From Hydractinia symbiolongicarpus (lineage: Eukaryota > Cnidaria > Hydrozoa > Anthoathecata > Hydractiniidae), in NCBI RefSeq assembly GCF_029227915.1, contig NC_079879.1, forward strand, positions 12,648,001 through 12,712,000: 64,000 nt of DNA, written 5' to 3'. The notes under the pieces are model-generated. The model saw only the letters and a program-made list of their open reading frames with translations. It was not told the origin of the DNA and searched no databases. Positions 1 to 11,000 of this stretch are shown piece by piece. The position numbers were made by a program, and so were the translations under genes. The stretch's first letter is position 1. The number at the start of each line of letters is the position of its first letter.

Positions 1-2533
1 GCTGTTTTTGCTTACGGGTATATAATAATATCAAGTATTAAAAATTATACTTGGGTTGGTTCAAATGAAGAAATAAACATTACTCCGTGTAATTCTGCTG
101 GTGTTTTTTAACAGTTCTTTCTTCGGTAAAAAGATTATCAAAAAAAAGAGAATTGGCAGAAACATTTGTCACATGTTTTTCTTTATTGAAACCATCTCCA
201 ACATCGAAGTTTCTTCTGTATTTTTTTTTCTTACAATTTTTTTTATTTATTTTACCTAATATGATGAACGTAAATCAACAAATGAATATTTTATATCTTT
301 TTTGTAATTATTCTTACTAATACGTTGTGAAGATAATTTCTAGTTTGTATTTGTTTCTACAAAAATAACTCTCATCAAATATGTTGAAATGTCAAGTTTA
401 TTAAATAAAGGAAAAACAAGCGGGATACTTAACCTAATATTACAACACGAGTGCTTACTTGTCTTCAACGTCTTAACAACACTTCCCCAATCTTCAACAG
501 ACTAGTCTCCTGATCAATCATCTCAACATCAAAACATTGAGTAAAATTAAAATAAAGGCATTTTCTACTGCCTTCTAATATTTGTCGGTATTGCTGGATA
601 AAACTGGGTAAACAACCAAAAAGAATAATATTTAAATCTAGGAACGATTGTTTCCTCTTATCCAGCTTTTTTTAAGCAATAGTGTCATCCAAAGGAAACA
701 GCAACTTACAATTGGCCAGCTTCCTGCTATTATATCTAATATACTCAAACAACCAATCATCAGGCTCTATTATAAATAAACAAACATCAATCTACAACCA
801 CTTCCTTTCCAAATAAGTCCTATTCCATCCTAAAGAACACAAAACCACTATATTTACAATGACCTCTAAACTCACCACTCAACAAATCCCAACCTAGTCT
901 TTCCACATCTAGACAGTTTACACAACTTGTTTCTAAGCAAATTAATTTTATTTACTAACTTTAGTTCTGTACAAAGCACAAGCAACATGAAAATTATTTG
1001 TTGCAAAAATGGAAAAAGACACGCTTTGCAAACAAAGGAAATAAAACTACAGAAAAAGAAAAATGCATTAACTTTTTTAGTGTAACACCATAAGTATCCC
1101 TCACAAAAGATTTTAACTCATAAGATTTTAAAATTTTTCATCCATAAACCAAAACATGCCTTAGCTTCAACAGTCTTTTTTATCTAAAAAATCCCAAAGC
1201 TTTTTCCACCCTTTTCTACTATATACCATTAAGTTTGACTTTCTTGGTAGTTCGGACATCAATCCATAACACAAACTTATTCATATAATAACCACCCATG
1301 TTCATACCCCCAGTCAACCTTCCCTTTTACACATTTCCATAGTTCTGAAACGAACCGCTAGCAAAATGTCTCATCATGACTCTAATAATATATTATGACT
1401 CTATGTTCTCACACCTACCTTTTTAATGTATTTTTTCTTCTTCCTTAAAATGTCAGGCTTTTTAACTTAAAAAGTCAGGATTTTCAGGAAAATCAACATA
1501 CTTTTGAGGGGGCAACTTAAACATGTTCAAGTCGACTTCTCTAACAACCTAGATTGGTAAAAGGATTTAGTACTTACAAACACTTGCCAAGTTTGTTTTC
1601 CTCATCATTTGTTTTCACAGCACCCTTAACTCCTGAAGATTTTCACTACAAATACCCTGGCGAATTATCTGTCTCTGTCAATCTGTCATCCATAAATCAA
1701 ACCAACACATAAAATTATCAAAATCATCAATAGACACAAATTATATGAATTCATATTAGCAACAACTTTTTTTGACAATCACCCTATGGAAATTTTAATA
1801 AGAGTCGCATCTACACCTTGTTTGTAAGTATCTACTAACAACAGCCTTGGTTTACCAACAATATTAACACTAGACAAATAACCATCTAATAAACTGATAA
1901 AAGCCGCCTTCTGATAAATGCTGCCCTGTAATAAATGCGTCTTTAGAAGCAGAAAACAAGAAATGACAGATAGTTTATATATGAATTTTACTTTTTTCCT
2001 ATTAACAATTTCTTCCAGAACTAAAGATAAAAACCAATATTGCGTTTTACATTTCTACAGTCTATTGGAATAGTCATAGTAGGATTTCGACCAACTTTTC
2101 ATTAATGGATTTTGAGATTTTTACTTTTATACCTTAATAGATAAACGAAGTTAGAAAATGCTATGAATGCTTTCATATTATAGAAGAGAACTCTGTTGGC
2201 AACAGTAATATTGGCATTTTTAAACACATTTTTTTAAAAACATTTTTATACTATCTTGTGTTACGTTTTTTAGGACTAGAAAACATTGTTTAACGTCTGT
2301 TTTTATCTTATTGTCTCATTTTGTAATAAATGCCACCTCGTAAATGCCGCTCTCTATTAATTGCTGCGTCTTAAAGGTGGACTTTTTAATACACGCCACA
2401 GTATTTAAAATTGTGAAAAGAACTGGACATATATTTTAATTATGCTCAATACAAGTTATGAATAGTTGCTATATTTCCAAATTAAATATTTCCCATATAA
2501 GGGAATTAAGGAAAATCCTATTCTTTTAGGACA
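1..2533. other. Intergenic AT-rich stretch
   Basis: No intact gene is visible. The minus strand between about 465 and 1550 holds separate coding-like fragments (see pseudogene entry). Two short stretches, about 1900-1950 and 2325-2385, share a run of 'aataaatgc' followed by a GC-rich trinucleotide and 'gcgtctt', suggesting diverged copies of one repeat. The rest is A/T-rich sequence with homopolymer runs. Confidence 0.6.
465..1548 (-). pseudogene. Decayed coding relic, family not recognised
   Basis: Three minus-strand segments read like protein although stops and frame changes separate them. Segment 791-465 gives about 109 codons with a single in-frame TAA (672-674) and contains the stretch DDWLFEYIRYNSRKL. 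Segment 1305-1219 gives 28 codons starting MNMGGYYMNKFVLWID. Segment 1548-1462 gives VVREVDLNMFKLPPQKYVDF and then a stop. The amino-acid composition is protein-like rather than the K/N/I/F-rich text expected from random AT-rich DNA. I do not recognise the family. It may be an old transposon gene or a dead host gene, and the three pieces need not belong together. Confidence 0.3.
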
Positions 2534-5500
2534 ATGGGAGTATGTTTCATTGTAAGGTTTCTGTTGGTACTGTTGGTAAGTTTTTTTTTTTTTAATTCTA
2601 TTCGTTAATCTACTGGTTTAACTTTTCATTCCCTCTATGACTCGAAATGATATTGTATAAAGTGAGCTAGTTTACCAACCTGAAATAAAATCAAACATTT
2701 TCTAATATTACTTTGTTTGTCACTATCAAAGAAATATGCCAAAAATAAGATTTACTGACAAATATACAGGGCAAAACTTGATACACCAAAAAATTCTATT
2801 AATGGAATGAATAAAAACAGTTTTCACTAAATTATATTAATAATAAACACCTGTTACAAGTTTACTAATATGCCAGATGTGTACTAATACATGTAAAAGT
2901 CAAAAACATCAATTGTTTCAGTGTTTCAGTTTGGATTGGTAACATAGCCTTGTTATATCGTTGTTGTTGTTACTCATGATAAATATTCCAGTATGTTTTT
3001 CATTCTTTATACCAGCTTCGAATTTTTTTGAATACATTTACGTCATTTTTTCTGTTCCCAGAACAGTTGTACAACATGCGTTCTGTAAAAAAAAATATTC
3101 CAGTATGTTTTTCATTCTTTATACCAGCTTCGAATTTTTTTGAATACATTTACGTCATTTTGTCTGGTCCCAGAACAGTTGTACAACATGCGTTCTGTAA
3201 AAAAAGACAATTTTGAAACAGCAGCCAGTTTACAAAGAAAACACAACATTCAGGAACTATATATTTTTCATGATTTTATGGATTAGTCGCATTAAATATT
3301 AAAAACAATTTGTAGTAACTCCTCTTTTACCTATTATTCTGAAGGTTGCTGGTCAGTGAAGAAACAGTTTAAAAACCAAGCCACAGGAGTAAAAGATTTT
3401 CATATTTCTAAATGAAACGCATCAAAATTCAGAATGAATTGCAACAGGAATGTGCTATGCTTATAAAAATTATTTTTCTACAATGCATATACCGTAATGA
3501 TTTGTTTAAGCAAGCAGCATTTTTTCACCGCCTTCACCCTCGAATATGCTTCCAGTTTTCCTCAAAGTTTATTAAGTGCCTAGCTCTTGATTAAGCACCC
3601 ACCCTATGAAGGGAATAAAGAAAAAAAACAAGCACTATATTTCCTGTACAATTCTTTTTTTCTGTGTAAACTCCAAAATTGAAAAAGGTGCTTTTATTTC
3701 TGAAATTTGTTTAATTTTTAAATGCTCAGGGCTTTTAGATGCAACCTAAATTAAGCGCTGATGTCAAAATTTCAAAAATTTGATGAGCACACAGTACGCT
3801 TGTTCAGAACATTACAGTAGTCAGCATAAAAATATTTTCATATTATAAATTGAATTGCTCTTTATGGCCATAGAGGATTTAAAATCCCGACATTTGTAAT
3901 TAGATAAAAGAATGTCCATTTATATGATAGACGGATAACTAAGCATGTTTTTTTAGCATTTACCTACCATTCACACACCATTCACAAGAGCCATAGAGAA
4001 TGAATGTGGATCCAATCAAACAAAAACTGATGATGGGGGATGCATATGCAATGCAGGTTTTTACAGGAATCCTGCAAATAGTCAATGCACTGAAGAGTGT
4101 TGTTACTGTACTCCTGCAAACAATCAGGTTGTAAAAGAATGGGAGATGCAAAAGCTTGGGCGGGTGAGTTAAAATTTATTCATACGTTATTTTTATTTTT
4201 AGCTTTTTATCAACATGTTTTTGTTATCTCCCCAGAATAAAATAAAAAGCTGAAAGCTAAGTATTATATATTACTTTTAACAGTTTAACAGTTAATTATT
4301 ATTAATATATATACATCTCATATAATTAGTAAAACTCTTCACCAGTTTAAAGAAAGGAAGAAAAACTGAAAAACTAAAACGTAGATAGACTTTCTTTGTT
4401 ATAAGTAAGAAGTTCATAAACTACAGTAAAACGATTATGCAAAGATAACCATGCGCAATCTTTTACAGACAGTTGTAATCGAATATGCAAATTTGTGCTT
4501 TCTTTATTGTTCGTAGTACCGGCCTATAAATAAGAAATTGCTTACTCTGAGCAATGCAAATTATATGTGTAACAATCCAAAACTGGTGCTACCTGTGTAA
4601 AAATAAAATTGTGACTAACCACGCAGACTCTGACAACAACATTGTACTTAACAAGAAACTGTTGCAGGATTTTTATTTTTTACAAAAGTGGCTGTTTATA
4701 AAAAGAGGGGGGAGGGGGACGTTTAATAAAGAGTGGACATTTATTAGAAGATTGACAGGATGCGAATTGTGTAATTGTTTTGTGCTTTCATTACTAGTTA
4801 ATAAAACAAATATTTAATAAAAGCATTACTCTTATTTAGGATTGTGGTAGTCAAGAAACAGGAGGAAAGTGTATTTCAAATACAACTCAGGAATCAAAGT
4901 CTAAAAAAACAACTACTACTTCAAAGCCAACTTTAGAAACTACTGGTTTAACAGTGTCTAAGCAATCAGATTCTAATAAAGGATGGCCTATCAACATCGG
5001 TATTGGCATTTGCATCTGCATCATTGTCATCATTAGCATCATTGGCATTTACAAGTATTGCAAAGAAAAAAAGAAAAAAGACAACCAAGCACAGATTTCT
5101 TCTGTTTCTTTCACCAATAATGGTATACTTTTTTTTTCCAAATCTATATTTAAAAACGTAGGCTGAATAAAATAAATTTTTTTAGCAAAGATTTTCATTC
5201 ATAATGTACATCGTCAGGCGACATATCAATTAAAAACTGCATATATCAAACAAATATATCATTACATTTTCTTTTGTTCAGTAGGGCTGATCACAATAAC
5301 TTCCAACTAAAAGCGTGACCTTCATTTAATACCATATGCTTTGCTGGTTTAGACTTCCCTGAAATTTATTATGCTCCTTCCATTTTAATACAGCCATTTT
5401 TTATCTCAGATATGTATGGCTACCTTCGTAAATAATGAAATTAGCTAATAATATTTTAATAAAGTTTTTAATAATTTTACTCACCTTGTTTTTACTTTCA

Positions 5501-6831
5501 TTAAAAATTGCTAACTAAATTCAGTTACTAGGATATACCTTAGGCTAAGATTAATTCAATCCACAACCCATGAATAAGTTAATCCATTTTAGAATTTAAT
5601 CTCTATGTCCTTAGCCATTTATCAAAAGCACATGATCTTATTATACATTAGTTTCATCAGTGTTTAAAGCTTTGTGTGTGCTTTTTTTTTGTGTGTGTGT
5701 GTGTGTATGTGTAAACAAGTCACATATCTGTAATTATTTGCTTTCATAATGAATTGGATTTTTTGCAGGCTCTTCAACTAATGACTTGGTCCAGATAACA
5801 GTTTTATCAGATGCAGGTCAGGCCAATGGTAGGTATCCTTGTAACAAATTTCCTTAGCATTTCTCCTTAAGTTCATATATATGTTTTTAAGTCATAAGTT
5901 ATTTAATCTGTGCTGTGAATGATGCCAGATATTTGCTAAAAATAGAGTCAAAAATAACATTCCTTCCATATATATTTGACTTTCAAACAGGGTTTTCATC
6001 AATTTAAACACCTCTTTTAAAAAGATCTTACAAAAACCTACTTTTTTAGCTATATAGTCAAGGCAATAGAATAACCTTGAAGATTTATTTAATAAATTAC
6101 AGCGAAATTTGTACAATATATATGTATATTTATATAAGTAAATAAAACAATTATGAAACTTTTCTCAAAATGAATTTATAGTTTTCATGGCAAGTTTTAA
6201 TTCAGACTCATCAAAAGTATAGTAGCGACCTGTAGAACCAGTCCTTGGTGGTAGAGGTTTTTCAAGATATCTTGATCGGAATCCAACATTCATCATTTCT
6301 TGAAGGCCAAAAACACTGTTTGTTTCAGTTCTTAGGGTGCATAAATCTCATCATAACATTATTATGCTCCTTTGAGATGTACTCAGCAACTCCAATAAAC
6401 CAATCCTTGACATACATACAGGATGAAAAGGAACCAGTGGAAACACTATCAACGCTAATAACTTAATTGAAGCCTTTGCTGATTTCAGATATAAGTGTTG
6501 AAACCCTACTGATTTAGATTGACCCTTGTATAGGAATGAAGCAATTGTTCGATCTTGAGCCTTTGACAGTTCCAAAGGATGAAAAGCATTCTTGAAATGA
6601 TTTGCCTACAATTTCATCTGTAGATAATAAATACAGAAATTAAGTTATTTATTATTTACAGGTAAAAGCACTTATACAAGAAAGAGATCACCACAATCCC
6701 AGCATCAGAAGGGAGCAAAAACATGGAAATGTGGTCCTTACAATAACAATGCTGAAAGTTGCCTCAAGGAAAACGACCTGCCTCCACAGTTTACATCTTA
6801 TGGGGATTGGCCAAGTACCATTTCAAGTTAA
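2534..6831 (+). CDS. TNF-receptor-like cysteine-rich type I membrane protein
   Basis: Proposed coding exons are 2534-2575, 3957-4163, 4840-5122, 5769-5828 and 6662-6831. All four junctions are GT-AG with matching phases (0, 0, 1, 1), giving 762 nt and 253 aa. Exon 1 encodes only a hydrophobic signal peptide (MGVCFIVRFLLVLL). Exon 2 has seven cysteines, including a CIC-NAGFY segment followed by a clustered CC-Y-C. Exon 3 adds two more. This spacing resembles the membrane-proximal cysteine-rich domain of TNFR1-type receptors. A Thr/Ser/Lys-rich stalk follows, then a transmembrane helix near residues 125-147 (IGIGICICIIVIISIIGIY), a KEKKKK stop-transfer signal and a cytoplasmic tail of about 100 aa. 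The tail shows no death domain or obvious TRAF motif. The ectodomain holds only about one and a half cysteine-rich repeats, which is short for the family. EGF-like or ephrin-receptor-like cysteine modules are alternatives. The gene structure is more certain than the family. Confidence 0.6.
2982..3205. repeat. 112-bp tandem duplication, two copies
   Basis: Copy 1 (2982-3093) and copy 2 (3094-3205) both start 'aatattccagtatgttttt' and end 'ttctgtaaaaaaa', with only a few substitutions (for example 'ttttttctgttcccag' against 'ttttgtctggtcccag'). It lies in the first intron of the TNFR-like gene. Near identity suggests a recent duplication. Confidence 0.9.
5691..5712. repeat. (GT)n microsatellite
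   Basis: An almost pure GT run interrupted once by 'at'. It lies in the third intron of the TNFR-like gene. Confidence 0.9.
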
Positions 6832-6952
6832 TTGGCTGTCCTAAATTTTTTTAAATTGTTTGTTTAAAGTCGTCACTGATATGTGTTTGTATAGCCTTGG
6901 TAATTTATTTGATTTTGCAGCAAGACAAATGCGCATGTGTATGTATTTAATA

Positions 6953-7006
6953 AGTGGTAAATATAAAAGCGGTGGTAAGTATAAACGCAGTGGTAAATAT
7001 AAACAA
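6953..7006. repeat. 18-bp tandem repeat, three units
   Basis: Units start at 6953, 6971 and 6989 with consensus 'rgtggtaartataaacgc'. The period is a multiple of three, which keeps a short ORF open in both directions, but coding potential is unlikely. Confidence 0.8.
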
Positions 7007-7774
7007 CATAAATTGCAAGCCCGTTGCTTTATAGAGAGGAGAATTTGATAGTCTACTGAGATCAAAGATATTTAGTCCGTTTAGTCCGTTATTTTCAAAA
7101 GAGAAAAGTGCAGTTTAAAATTATTAATTCTAAATTTATAATTTGAAAAAAATTATAAGTTTTTGTAATTTAATTAATATTTTGCTTTCTTATATGTGAT
7201 TTTTATAGAAATTGCATTTTACGTTCCTATAGTTTTATTTTAAGAGTTGAATTCTTCAGATTTTTGTTTTGTTTTTGTGTGTGCTTATCTATATTATAAT
7301 ACCTGTATACGTCTGTCCGTCCGTCTGTCTGTCACGCAAAATGGTAGCTTAGCTGCGCAGGTAGCGAGATGGGCGCAATACGGTATAAAAATCTTTTAAA
7401 TTTGTATGTTTGCTCACACACGCTGTTTTCTAGGTTCTTCTTTTTTTTGTTTGATGCACTTTTTATACTAAAATAGTAATTTATGCGTTTTGTAACATTA
7501 TTTTTATTTAAAAGCATGTCAAATATTTATAAAAAGTCGACAATATGTATTTTTGAAACACAGGAACTATTTTCCACTAAAATTGATTACACAATGTATG
7601 TTTTAATTAGTGGTCTTTTATTTCTGTTGTCAGATTTGCCCCCAGTTCCCTTAAATTTCAGATCCCCCCAGTTGCATGCTAATTATATATTGTCCTCGCA
7701 AAATGGAATGACAAAGGTTGTGCATGACGAACAAAATGTCAAAGGGATAAAGGTGAATTAAACACAGAAATTTT

Positions 7775-7820
7775 AAAGTGTTGAGGTTTATAAAAGAAAA
7801 AATATAAACCTTAACACTTG
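7775..7820. repeat. Inverted repeat (hairpin), arms about 18 bp
   Basis: The left arm 'aagtgttgaggtttata' and right arm 'tataaaccttaacactt' are reverse complements with one mismatch, separated by about 10 A-rich bases. It could be a MITE remnant. Confidence 0.75.
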
Positions 7821-8057
7821 CACAATAATTTACTGAGAGGTAAAAAATGTTTATTCTATTTGCATAATTCGAACTCTTTACAAATTATCATGCTTCTCTT
7901 CAACCCATTTATTTCTAAATGCCCTCACCATCCCAAGAAAGACTTCCAAACATTAGTCAGAGAATGCCAATGCCACAATGCCAACTTGGTCGTGTTGTTT
8001 TTAAACTAATTCAAATGACAGAATTTTAAGTATTACTTCTCTTATTATTAGTATAAC

Positions 8058-11000
8058 ATGACTAAACCAGTTTCTAACAAAAGTGGCAAAACAAACACAT
8101 CAAAATCCGAAAAAAAATCAAAAAATAATGTGAAGAAAATACATGATGCAGCCAAACTAAAGGTAATATATCTCGCATCATCAAATCTGTTTGTTGTTGT
8201 TGTTGTTGTTGTTTTTGTTGTTTTTTCTGATATTTTTTTCTTACATTCATACTGGCATGATTTGTTAAATTAGTTATAATTAATCTACATTTCGAGGGTG
8301 CGTTAACAGATATTGGCTTCAGTTCGTCGTCTGTGTCATCACCAAAAAATGGCAACAATAAACTTTGGTCATTTCATACAGAAATTGCTGGAATGATGTA
8401 AGCGATAAACCTGCTTGTTTTTAAGGCTGTGTCTGTGATGAAGTTATCACATAAAAAAAGTTTCAACACAATTCTTACATGTGTTTTTCATATTCTTCTG
8501 ACGTACGTATTGCAGTCTATTTTAGCTATTGCCAATCTTCGTACAGGTACGCATTTGGTGACTGTCGCAAACCTTCTCCTGAAGCAGTTACATTGGTGGA
8601 AGAGATTGTTCATCATCAGATGAGCTGTGTGGTAAGAACACTTTTTGTGCACAAAATTTAGAAGCATTACAACAATCTTAATCTAAACCAATTCAATTCT
8701 GGATCACTTTTTAAAAATATCAAGCAAAGAATATTAAATATTGATTATTCAATATTTAAATTTTGACACTCTAGAGTAAAAGGATTGTAAAAATATTTTT
8801 ATCAACTTGAAACACTTTTCACTCAAAAAACTAGTGAGTAAACTCAGTGAAAAAAAAAGTTGTTTGGTCAAGTAATGTCTAAAATTTGGATCGTCATCGT
8901 TGATTATACTTTCACAATCACATAATTAGTATTTTAAAGATAATTAACTCCTATATATATGAAGGTGTGGCACCCGAGGGCCAAAATATGCTGATATCAG
9001 CAGCAAATATCTAAAAATCATAAGGCAGAATCACATTTTTTTAAAAATTACCCAGAGTTCGTCGACGTTGTCCGTCATTTTGGCTAGCGCTGAAACTTGT
9101 GACTGAGACGCGGTTGGAAGCTCAGGGATCGTGGCTTGAAACTAAAGACATGCAAAGAAATGCCATGAGTAGTGCAAGGAAAAAAAGAGGAATTCTTAAG
9201 TATTTTTTTTCATTGGATTTACAAGAATTTGAGGTACCCCACAATGAGAAGTAAAGAACAGAAACGCCTTTCCAATATCTGATGATGAGGATGGTCACAT
9301 CTGGATAATATTTATTTTGTGATTTTAAGCTACCTAGCCAGTACCATGCCAGCACTCCAGGGCACATTTGTTATTAAATAATTAAGTGATAAAGTACAAG
9401 AGCTAAATACATTACTTTAATGTAGCTAGTTGCACAAAAGATTTTTCAAGACATTCTGTCATTTTAAATAAAAATAGCTAGGTAGTTATTTGGGCCTCCC
9501 ATAACAGTGAACATTCAAGACTTGAGTATATAGCTAGTGAGGTATGCAAGACATTGCATGTTGGTAAACATGTTTCTACGACAAACTCCAACCTATATTT
9601 CATAAATAAATTTCTGCATATATAAATAATTTCGTAGATTTTCAGTTTTCTTTTATGAAATAACAAAATTTGGGAGAGTATAGCCAGAAGTAATATTCGC
9701 TTGAAGTGGGAAGTCCTAAAGTCTTCAGGTTAAGACTTAGTAAAGTGTAAACTGTTTCACATGGAGGACACTTAGTGTAATGTGTTACAAATCCAGTGGA
9801 GCGCTTATAGCATTAAGAGTATAATATCTTTTTCATAAACCAACATTCACAGAACTTATGATAAAGATAAAGCCTATTGTTACTTCTGCAAAGCAAATAC
9901 AGTTGTTAAGCAATTTTCATTTTACATAAAAAGTTCCTGTGGATATTCAAAAATTAATTGTCAGTGGCACCAGACTGGGCAATTAGTGCAAGTAAACGTG
10001 TTGCAGATACATGACAAAAAAATAACTTTCTAACCACTTTGTATTTATACGGCATAAAATTTAGATTATGTATTTAGGACTGTGCTTTAGAAGCACATTC
10101 CCACTTTCTCTGAGCTGGATAAGGTATTTGGTCCTAAACCTGGGACACATTTTATCTGTTTGAATTATTTTTAATCCTGAGAATCACTTGGAATGTTTTC
10201 TGTACACATGGGTTGTCAAAATTGATATGCTGTCAAAAAAAGTTTATCGGCGTCTCCAAAAATGGCCAAAATTAAGAAATCAGAAACTATGATAATAGTA
10301 AAAAAAAATTTTGGGTTCATTTCATCAAGCTGGTCTAAAAACATGTAATACTAAGTTTCAAGTCATTATTTCAATTTTTACTGAAGTAATAGGACTTTTA
10401 CTTAGTATAGTTTTAGCATAGTTTTTCATACCGCTAACACCAAAATGACTGCAGGGACTAATCGGTTTGAAATTAATTTATAATATTTTAATAACAAACT
10501 TTTTCTCTTGATGTGTTTTTATTTTCCTGCAAAAGTTGTTGCATAGCTTATGTATTAACATAAGGATAAGAACGAAAAAGTTACTGTGAGACATGGCTTT
10601 TAAACCTTAAAAATTTCCAGCGAGAAATTTGAAAACTAATGAATGACAAAATCGCAAAAGTTTATCTTCAAATTTTTAGTTTTTGTTAATGTAAAAGTAA
10701 TCCAGATGAAAAAAATTTCTGATGCTTTTTATGAAGAAATCTTCCATATTAGCCATATGGGGTAACTTGATGAACAATGCATTTTCCTGCAGGTGTTCTG
10801 AAATATGTGTAGTATAATCTTAAAAAATGTGATGTAATTTTCCTCTTTAAGTTTTGACTTTTAACCCAGCTAAAAAGCTCAGCCTTGTAATTTCATGCTT
10901 AGTCTAGCTAGCTATAGCGAAAAAGTTTAATATTCAAACTTATTTTACTGAGTATTAAGTAATAAATGCTAGTTTTATCCTAAATGTAACTATAGCAGCT

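Larger units (their letters stand above)
6832..8057. other. Intergenic region with small repeats
   Basis: The space between the TNFR-like gene and SUPT3H. It holds three 18-bp units of 'agtggtaaatataaacg' type (6953-7006), a 'gtctgtccgtccgtctgtctgtc' run (7312-7334) followed by a GC-richer patch that may be a dispersed repeat, and an inverted repeat at 7775-7820. An ORF at 7483-7761 matches nothing I recognise. Confidence 0.6.

Noticed and set aside
8074-8358. Minus-strand ORF with a poly-glutamine stretch
   Set aside because: It is antisense to SUPT3H exons and a (GTT)n run, with no independent coding evidence.
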